A stretch of 64,000 nt of DNA from UBA10518 sp022837185 (GCA_034007705.1 JAVEQK010000015.1:8467-72466); one strand, 5' to 3'; numbered from the stretch's first letter, positions 1-10,009 are shown. The notes: generated from the sequence alone by a model not told the origin. Made by a program: numbers and translations.

Positions 1-108
1 ACTTTCGGTTCCGGCCAGCGATACGCGTCAAAAGGCTGCTACATAGTCCAACTGACCGGAGGACCCGATCCCCGCCCGGTGCCGCAAAGCGACTGGGTCA
101 TTCACTGA
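1..108 (+). CDS. C-terminal end of an unidentified protein (partial)
   Basis: Frame 1 is open from the first base and ends at TGA 106-108, giving 35 residues that finish with the residues QSDWVIH. It runs in the same direction as the ABC exporter genes that start 41 bases later, so it may be the last part of an upstream member of that operon. No motif is recognisable in so short a piece, and it could also be chance reading frame. Confidence 0.4.
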   Translation, partial: TFGSGQRYASKGCYIVQLTGGPDPRPVPQSDWVIH

Positions 109-149
109 CCCGGAAGCTCCGGCCCGTCCCTGGAAAACTTCTCGATGCG

Positions 150-452
150 ATGATAAAAAGCAAAATTTTCATTGGGTTCACCCTCGGCCAAATCCTGCTG
201 CTGACCCTGTTCTTCCTCCTTTCCCATGCCTCTCGGCTGCCGGGGCGGGACGATGAACTGCAGGCGCGAAGGGAGCTGGTCCACCGCCTGGGCCTGACGG
301 ATTTTGCCATCTGGACCGAAGCCCGCTACACCAGGCATCCTTCGCAGACCGATTTTTTCTCCCCCTTTCAGGATTTTCCCTCATCATTGGAACATTTTCC
401 GGCCGGTTCGGTTATTGCCCCGGTTCTTCCTTCCGGGAGCGACCGCCGATGA
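150..452 (+). CDS. Small single-pass membrane protein, unknown function
   Basis: A 100-residue protein with one strongly hydrophobic segment at about residues 8-26, followed by a polar tail that should lie outside the membrane. Its TGA overlaps the ATG of the permease gene (ATGA at 449-452), which indicates translational coupling with the ABC exporter. The hydrophobic segment may be an uncleaved signal anchor. I do not recognise a family. An accessory periplasmic component for the exporter is possible from position only. Confidence 0.55.
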   Translation: MIKSKIFIGFTLGQILLLTLFFLLSHASRLPGRDDELQARRELVHRLGLTDFAIWTEARYTRHPSQTDFFSPFQDFPSSLEHFPAGSVIAPVLPSGSDRR

Positions 453-1606
453 TAAAGCATCTGAAGATCATCGACTACGCCCTTGCTTCCCTGCTGCGAA
501 GAAAATTTAAGAGCCTGGCGATCATCACCGCCTTTACCGTCGTCGTCACTGCTCTGGCCTCCATCCTGCTGTTCACCGGCGCCCTGAAAAAGGAAGCCGA
601 ACTGGTCCTGGCCGGCGCCCCCGACCTGATCGTCCAGAGAACGGCGGGCGGACGCCACGACCTTATCCCCGCTGCCTACGCGGACAAAATCAGGGAGATC
701 CCCGGCATCGGCATGGTCATCCCGCGCTACTGGGGCTATTACTACGACCCCCTCACAGAGGCCAACTATACGATCCTGGGGACCGACGGCAAGGCGGAAC
801 GGCTGGAACTGCTGGAAGGCAGACTGCCGGAAAGGGATGGTGAATGCGCGGTCGGGGCGGGCATCGCCGAGATGCAGAGAACCGTGGGCGGAGGGGAGCT
901 GATTCTCGTCGACAGCAGTAATACCGGGGTGCTGTATGAGGTGGTGGGGGTGTTCCGGGCTGCGTCGAGCCTGCTGACCAATGACCTGATTGTACTCACC
1001 GACAACGAGGTCATCCGCTTCTTCGGCCTGCCGTCCGGCAAAGCCACCGATATCTCGGTCCAGGTCTACAACCGCGAGGAGCTCCAGACCGCGGCCGCCA
1101 AGGTCAAGCGGATGCTGCCGGACACCAGGCCCATCACCAGAACCGAGCTTGTCCGGACATACGAGATGGTGTTCAACTGGCGCAGCGGCATGCTGCTCAC
1201 CGTTTTCAGCGCTGCGGTCATCGCTTTCTGCATTCTGGCCTGGGATAAGGCGACGGGCATCAGCGCCGATGAAAAGCGGGAAATCGGCATCCTCAAGGCG
1301 GTGGGCTGGGACACCTCCGACGTCCTGGCGCTCAAGTTCTGGGAAGGCCTCATCATTGCCCTGACTGCGTTCTTGCTCGGGACCATTGCCGGTTTTGTCC
1401 ATATCTTTTTTTTCAATGCCTTCCTGCTGGCCCCGGTCATCAAAGGATGGTCGGTTGTCTTCCCCGACTTTCACCTGGCCCCGCACCTGGACCCCTATCT
1501 CGTTTTTACCCTTGGCTTCCTCACCGTGGCTCCGTACGTGGCCAGCACCGTCATCCCGGCCTGGAAAACGGCGGTCACCGATCCCGAGACCATCATGAGG
1601 GGCTGA
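449..1606 (+). CDS. ABC transporter permease, FtsX/MacB type
   Basis: 385-residue inner-membrane permease. The topology is that of the FtsX/MacB/LolC class: one membrane segment near residues 22-43, a large periplasmic domain to about residue 240, then three membrane segments near 245-268, 298-322 and 348-372. The cytoplasmic stretch with DEKREIGILKAVG is the usual coupling region of this family. It overlaps the small membrane protein upstream and sits one base before the ATPase gene, so the three form one operon. Such transporters use ATP to move envelope substrates mechanically rather than through a channel. The substrate cannot be told from the sequence. Confidence 0.88.
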   Translation: MIKHLKIIDYALASLLRRKFKSLAIITAFTVVVTALASILLFTGALKKEAELVLAGAPDLIVQRTAGGRHDLIPAAYADKIREIPGIGMVIPRYWGYYYDPLTEANYTILGTDGKAERLELLEGRLPERDGECAVGAGIAEMQRTVGGGELILVDSSNTGVLYEVVGVFRAASSLLTNDLIVLTDNEVIRFFGLPSGKATDISVQVYNREELQTAAAKVKRMLPDTRPITRTELVRTYEMVFNWRSGMLLTVFSAAVIAFCILAWDKATGISADEKREIGILKAVGWDTSDVLALKFWEGLIIALTAFLLGTIAGFVHIFFFNAFLLAPVIKGWSVVFPDFHLAPHLDPYLVFTLGFLTVAPYVASTVIPAWKTAVTDPETIMRG

Positions 1607-1607
1607 G

Positions 1608-2300
1608 ATGGAAACATCAGCGTACATCCGGACGGAAAACGTCAGGAAGGTCTACAATCCGGGCCGACCGGACGAAATGACCGCCCTCGACGACGTCTCC
1701 ATTACCGTCGACCGGGGCGCAGTGACGGTCATCAAGGGGCCGAGCGGCTCCGGCAAGACCTCCCTGCTGAGCGTCATCGGCTGCATGTCGCGGCCGACCG
1801 CGGGCCGTGTTTTTGTGGACGGCAAGGACGTGGTGAAACTGCCGGAACGGTTTCTGACCGGCGTGCGGCGGAAGAAATTCGGCTTTATCTTTCAGCAGTA
1901 TCACCTGATCCGCAATCTGAACACCCTGGACAACATTCTTCTGCCCCTCTATCCGACCAACATGATGCCTCCGGAAATGAAGCGGAGAGCGCTGGCCGTC
2001 ATGGCGAAACTTTCCCTGTCCGGTAAACAGCACAGCAGGGCAAAAAATCTCTCCGGCGGGGAGCAGCAGAGAGTCGCCATCGCCCGGGCCCTTATCAACG
2101 ATCCCGCGGTAATCATCGCCGATGAACCGACCGCGCATCTCGACCGCGGCCTGGCGGCCGAATTCATGCGGATCCTTGCGTCACTGTGCGGGGAAGGCAG
2201 AACCGTGCTCATTGCCACCCATGATCCCTTCATCTACGGCCATGACCTGGTCGGCAAAACCATCGCCATGCGGGACGGACGTATCGAAGAGGAGCGGTGA
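1608..2300 (+). CDS. ABC transporter ATP-binding protein, LolD/MacB type
   Basis: 230-residue nucleotide-binding subunit. Walker A is GPSGSGKTS near residues 44-52, the ABC signature is LSGGEQQRVAIARAL, Walker B is VIIADEPTAHLD, and the switch histidine follows in IATHDP. Length and motifs fit the LolD/MacB/FtsE group that pairs with FtsX-type permeases. It starts one base after the permease stop and the next gene starts one base after its own stop, so it is the centre of a tight operon. Cytoplasmic, bound to the permease at 449-1606. Confidence 0.93.
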   Translation: METSAYIRTENVRKVYNPGRPDEMTALDDVSITVDRGAVTVIKGPSGSGKTSLLSVIGCMSRPTAGRVFVDGKDVVKLPERFLTGVRRKKFGFIFQQYHLIRNLNTLDNILLPLYPTNMMPPEMKRRALAVMAKLSLSGKQHSRAKNLSGGEQQRVAIARALINDPAVIIADEPTAHLDRGLAAEFMRILASLCGEGRTVLIATHDPFIYGHDLVGKTIAMRDGRIEEER

Positions 2301-2301
2301 A

Positions 2302-3309
2302 ATGATCTTTCACCCGGGAATTCTCGCCCTGGTCATCGGTTCCGCTCTCCTCACGCTGATGACCGCCTATGGGGTCCTACTTGGGGTGAAGGTGTTTCTG
2401 CGCTGGGATTTCCAGAGCAGCTCGGCGGCCCAACTGGCCTTGGAACGCAAAACCTCCCTCATTTCCACCATCGCCAGCTACGTGCTCGGATTCCAGATCA
2501 TCTCCGCGCTCCTGTTCGTCTATACCGTGGAGGACATCCACCCCCTTTTTGTCGGCGCCATGTGCGCGACAGGCTCCCTGAACGCCAACCCGGTCGGCTG
2601 GTATGCCCTTTTTTCCAAGATCATCGTCTGTTTTGCCGCCGGGCTGTGGATCGTCCTGAACCATCTTGATCAGCAGGGGGAAGATTTCCCCCTTGTCAGG
2701 CTGAAATACCTGCTGCTGACCCTGCTGCTCCCTGCCATCACCCTTGACTCCGTCCTGCAGCTCCGATATTTTCTCGGCCTTGATCCGGACATCATCACCT
2801 CGTGCTGCGGCTCGCTGTTCAGTGAAGCCGATGTCAGCGTCGCCGGCAGTATTGCCGGGCTGCCGGTGCTGCCCTCCATTATCGTCTACTATGCGGGATT
2901 CGCCCTTCTTCTTCTGTTTGCCGTGTTGTCCCTGTACTCGAAAAACCCCCTGCCCAGGTATTTTCTTGCCGTTTTTGCCGCGGCTTTCTTCCTCGTTGCC
3001 CTTGCCGCCATCGTCTCCTTTATCTCCATGTACATCTACGAACTGCCGACCCATCACTGTCCCTTCGACATGCTGCAAAGGGAATACGGGCGCATAGGCT
3101 ATCCCCTCTACGTCAGCCTGTTCGGCGGAGTGTTTTTCGGTCTGCTGCCGGGCATATTCCGGCCGTTATGGAATATCCCCTCCCTGCGGGAGACAGTCCA
3201 GCGTGTGGAGCGGACATGGATCCTTCTGTCCATGGGCAGCCTGATGTTTTTTGTCGCCATGACGTCCTATCGCATTTACTCCAGCAACCTGACATATTTT
3301 TCCTATTGA
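2302..3309 (+). CDS. Polytopic membrane protein of the exporter operon
   Basis: 335 residues, almost entirely hydrophobic, with about seven or eight probable membrane segments. I chose ATG 2302, one base after the ATPase stop, rather than the longer open frame beginning inside the ATPase gene. A CxxxxxxN-like patch (CATGSLNANP, about residues 88-97) and a CC pair near residues 174-175 are polar spots within hydrophobic surroundings. No family is recognised. Its fixed position directly after the ATPase suggests a partner of the exporter, but this is inference from order alone. Confidence 0.75.
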   Translation: MIFHPGILALVIGSALLTLMTAYGVLLGVKVFLRWDFQSSSAAQLALERKTSLISTIASYVLGFQIISALLFVYTVEDIHPLFVGAMCATGSLNANPVGWYALFSKIIVCFAAGLWIVLNHLDQQGEDFPLVRLKYLLLTLLLPAITLDSVLQLRYFLGLDPDIITSCCGSLFSEADVSVAGSIAGLPVLPSIIVYYAGFALLLLFAVLSLYSKNPLPRYFLAVFAAAFFLVALAAIVSFISMYIYELPTHHCPFDMLQREYGRIGYPLYVSLFGGVFFGLLPGIFRPLWNIPSLRETVQRVERTWILLSMGSLMFFVAMTSYRIYSSNLTYFSY

Positions 3310-3438
3310 GCAGGTCCAAACCGCCGATTTTTCCCCCTCCCATCAGCCCGGCCTGGCCTGCAAATTGCATATTCAAACGATTATTGAACCGGGCTTCACC
3401 GCCCCACCACTTCTTTTGCAGTTGAGGAGATCATCATC

Positions 3439-3735
3439 ATGAAACTTTCATCCGTTTTCATTGCCGCTCTTTTCTCCCTCTTCCTGTTCTGTTCGATCCC
3501 GGCCCTCCTGTTCAGCGCCCAGCAGAACGGCGGCACGATGGGAATCACCCCTTCAAGGAGTTTTTCCTACGGGGCGTCCGGAGAAAAGCTAGCGCAGGGA
3601 AAGAACCTGCAATACCTGGCCCGCAAGGAATATAAAATCTGCCTGGAACACTGCGCTGATGAGCCTGAATGCAAGGCCCGGTGCGCCAAAGCGTATTCGC
3701 GCAGGATGCAGGCTCTCGAATACCAGACAAATTAA
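3439..3735 (+). CDS. Small secreted cysteine-containing protein
   Basis: 98 residues with a cleavable-looking signal peptide (hydrophobic core about residues 7-25, then FSAQQ). The mature part carries two spaced cysteine pairs, CLEHCADEPECKARC, a CxxxC-x5-CxxxC arrangement that could form two disulfides or bind a metal. A GAGG-type ribosome site lies just upstream (3424-3429). It follows the exporter operon by 129 bases and may be its last member. No family recognised. Confidence 0.65.
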   Translation: MKLSSVFIAALFSLFLFCSIPALLFSAQQNGGTMGITPSRSFSYGASGEKLAQGKNLQYLARKEYKICLEHCADEPECKARCAKAYSRRMQALEYQTN

Positions 3736-3950
3736 CCTCCCGGCCGGCGACCTTGTCCGGGAGCATTCCCCCAGGGTTGGCTGTTCCGCCCAACCGGCGG
3801 TCCCATGCAGGGACGAAACCGGTTTGTGGTATTGCAACCGGAGCAAAAATTCAATATACAAAACTGGCGGGGCCACCTGATCCGGGCCTCCAGCGGAAAT
3901 AACGGGGACAGACTTCCCCCCTGAACACCAAGCGGCCAATTCGCCCGTAC

Positions 3951-6900
3951 ATGACCAAGAAGCTCACCGCAAAAAGCCGGAGCAGAACCTCCACCGGGAA
4001 ACCCGGCCCGATTCCTCCCTTCAGGAAAGCGGAATCCGGGGACGAAGCTCCTGATTCCCCCGGAAAGACCCGGAGAAGAAAATCCAGCGCCGATCCGATT
4101 GCTCACCTGGAAACACTGTCCCGTGAGGAAATGCAGGAACTCGTCCGGGAATTGCATGGCTCGCAGGACCGATTGAAAAAGGAGATTGCCGAACTCCGGC
4201 AGGCCAATGCCGAGTTGGCAGCATCGCACCGCGAACTGGACGAACTGTTCGACACCGCGCCGGTCGGCTGCTTCACCCTTGATCGGCAGGGAACGATCCT
4301 GTCCGTCAACCGGGCCGGGACCGCCCTGCTGGAAACCCGGCGGGACACGCTGCCCGGCAAGCCGTTTTCCGCTTTTCTTCAATCGGCCGACCGGGACAAA
4401 TTCCTCCATCATCTCAGCCTGGTGCTGCACTCTCCCGGCAATGCTCCATGCGACTGCGAACTGGAACTCAGCAGGAACAGCGGCGCCGGGTGTTCCGTTC
4501 GGCTGACAAGTGCCGCGGTCCGCAACGAGACAGGCGAAGCCGTCGCCGTCCGGACCGTACTCAACGACATCACCCCCTATAAACAAGCCGAGGAGGTCCT
4601 CCAGCGGAATCGGGACGTTCTCAAATCCATCATAGACGCCACCGACGTCATGCTGGTGTACCTGGACGCCGATTTCAATTTCATCTGGGTCAACCCAGCC
4701 TATGCCGAAGCCTGCCACATGCAGCCGGATGAACTGGTCGGCCGGAACCACTTCAAGCTCTTTCCCCATCCGGAGAACGAATCGATTTTCCGACAGGTCA
4801 GGGATACCGGGACACCCGTTTTCTTCAAGGACAAGCCTTTCATTTTTCCCGACCAGCCCGATCGGGGCGTCACCTATTGGGACTGGAGCCTTGCGCCGTT
4901 CAAGGATGAAGCCGGCCGGGTTGCCGGCCTGGTCTTTTCCCTGCGCGAAACAACCAGGTTCAAACAGGCCGAGCTGGATCTCGCGGAAAGCGAGGAGCGG
5001 TTCCGCCTCATCGCCGAAACCAGCGACGATATCATCTTTCTGATGGATGCTTCGGGCAGGCTGACCTACTGCTCCCCGGCAATCAAGACCCTGGGATACG
5101 CCGAACAGATCATCGGCACCCATTTCTCGGAGTTTGTACTGCCTGAAGAGCAGCCGCAGGCAAACAAGGCACTGGCGCGCATCTTAACCGGTGAAAAAAT
5201 CAGCCTCTTCGAACTCAAGGTGCTGAAAGCCGATCAGTCAACCGTCGATCTCGAAATCAGCGCCACCCCCATCATCAGAAACGGTGCGATCGTCGGCATC
5301 CAGGGCATCTCCCGTGATATCACCAGGCGCAAGTATATCGAGAACGCCCTGCGCGAAAGCAAAACGCAGCTGCACACCACCCTGGAAAATCTCACCGAAG
5401 GCGTCATCGTCGCCGACCTCGACGGCAACCTTATTTTCTGGAACCCGGCAGCGGTATCCATGCACGGCTTTACCTCCGAAGAGGAATACACCCGGCGCCT
5501 GACCGAATTTACAGACATTTTTGAGCTGGCCACCACCGAAGGGAAGGTCCTGCCGGTGTCCCAATGGCCCCTTTTCCGCATCCTGCGTGGTGAAAGCCTG
5601 CACAACTGCGAATTGAAAATCAGGCGCCTCGACCACTCCTGGCAGCGCATTTACAGCTACGGCGGTACCCTGGCCCGCGACAACAGCGGGCAGCCGCTGC
5701 TGGGAATACTGACCGTGCGGGACATCACCGGGCGGAAACAGAAAGAGGAAAAGATTCAACTGCGCGAGGCCCTGCTCACCGGAATAAACAGGATCTTCGA
5801 GGCCGGCCTGAAGTGTGATACCGACGAGCAACTGGCCCGGGCCGCCCTCGAGGTGGCGACGGAAATCACCGGTAGCAGGTGCGGCTTCATTGCCGAAATC
5901 GGCTACAACGGCCAGCCGCGCAGCCTCGCAGTCTGTCGTCAGAACGGAGGGGTCATCGCCGGTCATGAGCGAATGGACGACGGGGCCGTTCTCCAATACT
6001 TCCGTTCCGGTCTGTTCTCCAGCGTGCTGGACAACGGTATCCCGCAGTACATCAATGGGCCGCAGACCTGTCCCGGAGATGCCGATCCAGGGGAAAGCCG
6101 GCCTCCTCTCGCCTCACTTCTGGGCGTTCCCCTGCTGCACGACCGCAGACCCATCGGGCTCATCGCCCTGTTCGACCGGACGGGCGGCTACCGGGATGAA
6201 GACCTCCACTCCATCGAGTCCCTGGCGCGGGTTTTCAAGGAAACCCTTTTCAAGCTGCGCACGGAAAAAGCCCTGCAATTGAGCGAAGCCAGGGAGCGGC
6301 AGCATGCGGCGGAAATGGCGCAGCTCCTCAACGTGACCCCCATACCCATCTGGATCGCCCATGATCCCCAATGCCAGGTAATCACCAGCAACCTCGCGGC
6401 GGCAAACCTCATGGAAGCGCGGCCGACGGCAAACAATGCTCAGTCGGCCGGGCCGAATCAGGGTACGGGGAAAACACGCATTTTCAAGGGCCGGATTGAA
6501 CTGACCCCGGAGGAATTGCCCCTGCAGCAGGCTGTCCGACGGGGCACCAGAATTGAAGACGTGGAACTGGACATTGTCCTGCCCAATGGCGAAGTCAGGC
6601 ACCTGGTGGGCGAGGCAGTCCCCCTGATCGACAATAACGGCGGTGTCCAGGGCGGGATAGCCGCCTTCATGGATATAACGGAACGAACCTGGATGGAGGA
6701 GCAGCTCCGGCGGGTCAAAGAGGAGTGGGAAAAAACCTTTGACAGCGTGCCCGACCTCATTGCCATCCTGGACAATCAGCACCGGATAATCAGAGCCAAC
6801 CGGGCCATGGCTGAGCGGCTCGGCCTCACCCCGGGGCAATGCGTCAGCCGGAAATGTTTCTCCTGTGTGCATGATGATGCCTGCCCGCCTGAAAACTGCC

Positions 6901-8252
6901 CCCACGTCATGACCTTAAAGGACGGCAGGGAGCACCGGGCCGAAGTGTATGAGGCAAAGCTGAACGGGTATTTCCTGGTCACCACCACCCCGATATACGA
7001 CGAATACGGGAAGATGCTGGGCAGTGTCCATGTCGCCCGCGACATAACCGAGCAGAAACTGTCGGAGCAGCTCCTGCTGGAAAGTGAACGGCGGCTCAAA
7101 AAGACCCAGGAAATGGCGCACCTCGGCAGTTGGGAGCTTGACCTGGTCAATAATGTCCTGACCTGGTCCGATGAAGTATATCGGATCTTCGGGATGCAGG
7201 CGGGTGAATTCCCCCCGTGTTACGAAGATTTCCTCGCCCTGGTTCATCCCGGGGACAGGGAGCGCGTCCAGAAGGCCTATCTCCAGTCGCTCCTTGCCGG
7301 AAGGAAGGGCTTTGACATAGAGCACCGGATAGTGCGGAAGTCCACCGGCGCAGTTCGCTACATCCATGAAAAATGCGAACATATGCGGGACGTGAACGGA
7401 AAGGTTTTCCGATCCGTGGGCATGGTGCACGATATCACCGAACGCAAAGCGGCCGAGGAGAAGATCCGCCACCTCAATCAGGAACTGCAGTCGAGCATTT
7501 TCGAACTGGAAGTGGTCAACCGCGAGCTTGCCCGGTCCAATATGGATCTGCAGCAGTTTGCCAATATCATCTCCCACGATCTCCAGGAACCCTTGCGGAC
7601 GATATCCAGTTTCCTGCAGCTCATCAGCCGCCGCTATGGCGGCAGCCTGGACGAAAAGGCGAAAACCTTCATCAATCTGGCGGTCGAGGGCGCCTCGCAT
7701 ATGCAGCAGCAACTGCGGGACCTGCTGGCGTTCTCCCGTGTGGGCGGCGGCCAGCTCAGGCTGCAGCCTGTCTCCCTGGGCACGATCATCGACGAGCTGC
7801 TGCTGAACCTGAAAACGGCCATCGAAGAAAACCAGGCGGAAATACACGTTGACCCTCTCCCGGTGGTCCTGGCCGACAAAACGCAGTTGAACCACCTGCT
7901 GCAGAATCTGCTGGCCAATGCCCTCAAGTACCGCGGCGAGGAGCCCCCCCGGATCCACATCTTTTCCCGGCGCGAAAAAAACGATTGGGTCGTCTGTGTC
8001 CGGGACAACGGCATCGGCATCGATCCCCGGCATGCCGACCGGATTTTCCTCATCTTTCAGCGCCTCCACCGGCGGAGCGAATATGAAGGAACCGGAGTCG
8101 GCCTGGCGATCTGCAAAAGAATCGTTGAACGCCACGGCGGCCGCATATGGGTGCAGTCGGAGCAGACCGGAGGCTCCCTGTTCTGTTTCACCCTGCCTGA
8201 CTTCCAACACGGGATGCCGGAAGCGGAGCCGGGCAGCGCACGTCCGGTATGA
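3951..8252 (+). CDS. Large soluble multi-PAS/GAF sensor histidine kinase
   Basis: 1433 residues without membrane segments, so a cytoplasmic sensor. Reading from the N-terminus: a basic tail, a coiled coil near 60-95, about four PAS domains (95-600), a GAF domain (about 610-775), and three more PAS domains (785-1180). The kinase core follows, with phospho-acceptor motif SHDLQEP near 1209, N box NLLANALKYR, DNGIGID and GTGVGLAIC near 1379. The sixth PAS domain has a cysteine cluster, CFSCVHDDACPPENC (about 966-983), which could bind a metal, a cluster or haem. The DLQEP histidine box is of the phytochrome-like class. No receiver gene is adjacent; the regulator at 12112 belongs to the next kinase, so this looks like an orphan. 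The ATG at 3951 has no strong ribosome site. Confidence 0.92.
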   Translation: MTKKLTAKSRSRTSTGKPGPIPPFRKAESGDEAPDSPGKTRRRKSSADPIAHLETLSREEMQELVRELHGSQDRLKKEIAELRQANAELAASHRELDELFDTAPVGCFTLDRQGTILSVNRAGTALLETRRDTLPGKPFSAFLQSADRDKFLHHLSLVLHSPGNAPCDCELELSRNSGAGCSVRLTSAAVRNETGEAVAVRTVLNDITPYKQAEEVLQRNRDVLKSIIDATDVMLVYLDADFNFIWVNPAYAEACHMQPDELVGRNHFKLFPHPENESIFRQVRDTGTPVFFKDKPFIFPDQPDRGVTYWDWSLAPFKDEAGRVAGLVFSLRETTRFKQAELDLAESEERFRLIAETSDDIIFLMDASGRLTYCSPAIKTLGYAEQIIGTHFSEFVLPEEQPQANKALARILTGEKISLFELKVLKADQSTVDLEISATPIIRNGAIVGIQGISRDITRRKYIENALRESKTQLHTTLENLTEGVIVADLDGNLIFWNPAAVSMHGFTSEEEYTRRLTEFTDIFELATTEGKVLPVSQWPLFRILRGESLHNCELKIRRLDHSWQRIYSYGGTLARDNSGQPLLGILTVRDITGRKQKEEKIQLREALLTGINRIFEAGLKCDTDEQLARAALEVATEITGSRCGFIAEIGYNGQPRSLAVCRQNGGVIAGHERMDDGAVLQYFRSGLFSSVLDNGIPQYINGPQTCPGDADPGESRPPLASLLGVPLLHDRRPIGLIALFDRTGGYRDEDLHSIESLARVFKETLFKLRTEKALQLSEARERQHAAEMAQLLNVTPIPIWIAHDPQCQVITSNLAAANLMEARPTANNAQSAGPNQGTGKTRIFKGRIELTPEELPLQQAVRRGTRIEDVELDIVLPNGEVRHLVGEAVPLIDNNGGVQGGIAAFMDITERTWMEEQLRRVKEEWEKTFDSVPDLIAILDNQHRIIRANRAMAERLGLTPGQCVSRKCFSCVHDDACPPENCPHVMTLKDGREHRAEVYEAKLNGYFLVTTTPIYDEYGKMLGSVHVARDITEQKLSEQLLLESERRLKKTQEMAHLGSWELDLVNNVLTWSDEVYRIFGMQAGEFPPCYEDFLALVHPGDRERVQKAYLQSLLAGRKGFDIEHRIVRKSTGAVRYIHEKCEHMRDVNGKVFRSVGMVHDITERKAAEEKIRHLNQELQSSIFELEVVNRELARSNMDLQQFANIISHDLQEPLRTISSFLQLISRRYGGSLDEKAKTFINLAVEGASHMQQQLRDLLAFSRVGGGQLRLQPVSLGTIIDELLLNLKTAIEENQAEIHVDPLPVVLADKTQLNHLLQNLLANALKYRGEEPPRIHIFSRREKNDWVVCVRDNGIGIDPRHADRIFLIFQRLHRRSEYEGTGVGLAICKRIVERHGGRIWVQSEQTGGSLFCFTLPDFQHGMPEAEPGSARPV

Positions 8253-8560
8253 CTGGAAATGTCCGGCCATGTCGGACATACTGCCCAGGTAAGGAGCTCC
8301 CCCCGGCGCAATTTTGAACCGGCCATCCTCCGCCGGCGAACCGTCCTTTCCCCTTTAGTCCTTGTTGGTGAAGCCCTGTTCCGGGGAACGAAGAGGAAAA
8401 AGCATCCCCCCCATATTGGAGGTGGCGCTGATAGCCGCCAATGATTACATTGCTACTACATTGTGGAACCGGACAGTCCGGCGCCAACGGCATCCTTTTC
8501 CGGCGTTGACGAACACTCGGAACCATTGCCGCACCATTTTTGCCCGTTCATTGTTGCCCC
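8253..8560. other. Intergenic region upstream of the glrK-like operon
   Basis: 308 bases without a convincing gene. It holds an exact inverted repeat, ATGTCCG-N7-CGGACAT at 8259-8279, containing TGTC-N11-GACA. That is close to the TGTC-N10-GACA site described for enterobacterial GlrR, but one base longer. A second short palindrome, CCGGA-CAG-TCCGG, lies at 8469-8481. I see no clear promoter. Confidence 0.4.
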
Positions 8561-10009
8561 ATGCGCTTATCAATATTTGCCCGGCTTCTGATCAGCTACC
8601 TGATTCTTTTCTGCATGCTTGGCGGAGTCAGCCTGTATTTCATCTCCCATATCAACCGCTTCAACGGAGTGATCCATTCCATCATGATGAACGACACGGC
8701 TGTCCTGGAACTCTCAGGTCAGCTTTCCGACATCCTGCTTTCCGAAACCCGCAATGAACGAAAATATTTCGTTCTCAATGACGAGCAGCTCTTTCTCAAC
8801 TACCTTGAGGCCAAGGCCGATTTCAACTCGCTGCTCAATGACGCCATGGCGAAAACCACTTCCCAGCAGATCAAGCACATCCTGTATACGGTCAGCATCC
8901 GCCACCATGATTTCAATCGCCTGGTGGAGGTGGAGCGGCAGCAGGTCCGACTCGCCCGGCAGTATTCCACCGAATGGTACGCGGACGAGAAAAAAAAGGC
9001 CGCCGACGAGCTCATTGACCAGATCAAGAACATCCGGCAGGCCAGCGAACAGAATGTCCTGGCCAAAATAATGGCGTTGAGCGTCCAGGGGGACAGGGCT
9101 GTTCAGGTCTCCGTGATGATCACCCTTTTCGCCCTGGCGACCGGACTGATCGTCGCCCTGGTGATTACCGCCACCATAACCAGACCGTTGAATCAGATCC
9201 GGGCGAAGACCAAGGAAATATCCAGGGGGAACTTCCAGGGGGACCTGATGATCAACTCCCCCCCAACCATTGCCGAACTTGCCGGCGCCATCAACACCAT
9301 GTGTCATAAGCTGCAGGAAGTTGATACGATGAAAACGGATTTTTTCGCGCACATGTCGCACGAACTCCGTACTCCGCTCGCCTCCATCAAGGAGGGAACA
9401 AGCATGCTCCTTGACGGTGTCGGCGGCGAAATGCCGGAGAAGCAGCAGCGCATCCTGTCGATAATCAACCAGGAAAGCAACCGCCTTATCAACCAGGTCA
9501 ACTCCCTGCTGGATCTGGCCAAGATGGAGGCCGGGATGTTCAAATACCGCTTTTCCCCGACCGATCCGGCCGGGCTGATACAACAGACACTCGATGCCCT
9601 GGCCCCGCTGGCCGAAGCAAAAAAAATATCCATAGTCAACAACATCGGCTCCCTGCCGCCCGTCACCGCGGACCGGGAAAGAATCCTCCAGGCTTTCCGC
9701 AACATCATCGGCAACGCCATCAAGTTCACCCCCAACAACGGCCGCATCGAACTTCGCGCGGATATCGCCGACGGGCAGGCCCGGTTTGCCGTAGAGGACA
9801 GCGGGATCGGCATCTCCAGGGCGGACCTGGACAGGATCTTTCTCAAGTTCGAGCAGGTAATCCCGGCAAAAGGCGGGAACATAAAAGGAACGGGACTGGG
9901 GCTGGCCATTGTCAAACAGATAATCATTGCACATGGAGGCAAAATTTGGGCAACAAGTCAGGAAGGAAAAGGCAGCACATTTTATATATCCTTGCCCTTG
10001 GCTGCCTGA
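8561..10009 (+). CDS. Membrane sensor histidine kinase (GlrK/QseE-like)
   Basis: 482 residues from ATG 8561; an in-frame TTG at 8540 would only add residues before the first membrane segment. Two membrane segments (about 5-28 and 178-205) flank a mainly helical periplasmic or four-helix sensor region, followed by a HAMP domain. The kinase core has MSHELRTPLASIKEG, N box IGNAIKFTP, DSGIGIS and GTGLGLAI. Downstream come a lipoprotein and a sigma-54 response regulator, the same order as glrK-qseG-glrR of enterobacteria, so a GlrK/QseE-like envelope-stress role is plausible. Orthology rests on gene order and domain layout, not on an alignment. Confidence 0.88.
   Translation: MRLSIFARLLISYLILFCMLGGVSLYFISHINRFNGVIHSIMMNDTAVLELSGQLSDILLSETRNERKYFVLNDEQLFLNYLEAKADFNSLLNDAMAKTTSQQIKHILYTVSIRHHDFNRLVEVERQQVRLARQYSTEWYADEKKKAADELIDQIKNIRQASEQNVLAKIMALSVQGDRAVQVSVMITLFALATGLIVALVITATITRPLNQIRAKTKEISRGNFQGDLMINSPPTIAELAGAINTMCHKLQEVDTMKTDFFAHMSHELRTPLASIKEGTSMLLDGVGGEMPEKQQRILSIINQESNRLINQVNSLLDLAKMEAGMFKYRFSPTDPAGLIQQTLDALAPLAEAKKISIVNNIGSLPPVTADRERILQAFRNIIGNAIKFTPNNGRIELRADIADGQARFAVEDSGIGISRADLDRIFLKFEQVIPAKGGNIKGTGLGLAIVKQIIIAHGGKIWATSQEGKGSTFYISLPLAA

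Noticed and set aside
368..1627. 419-codon minus-strand frame opposite the permease gene
   Set aside because: Shadow of the FtsX-type gene with low-complexity composition and no motif.
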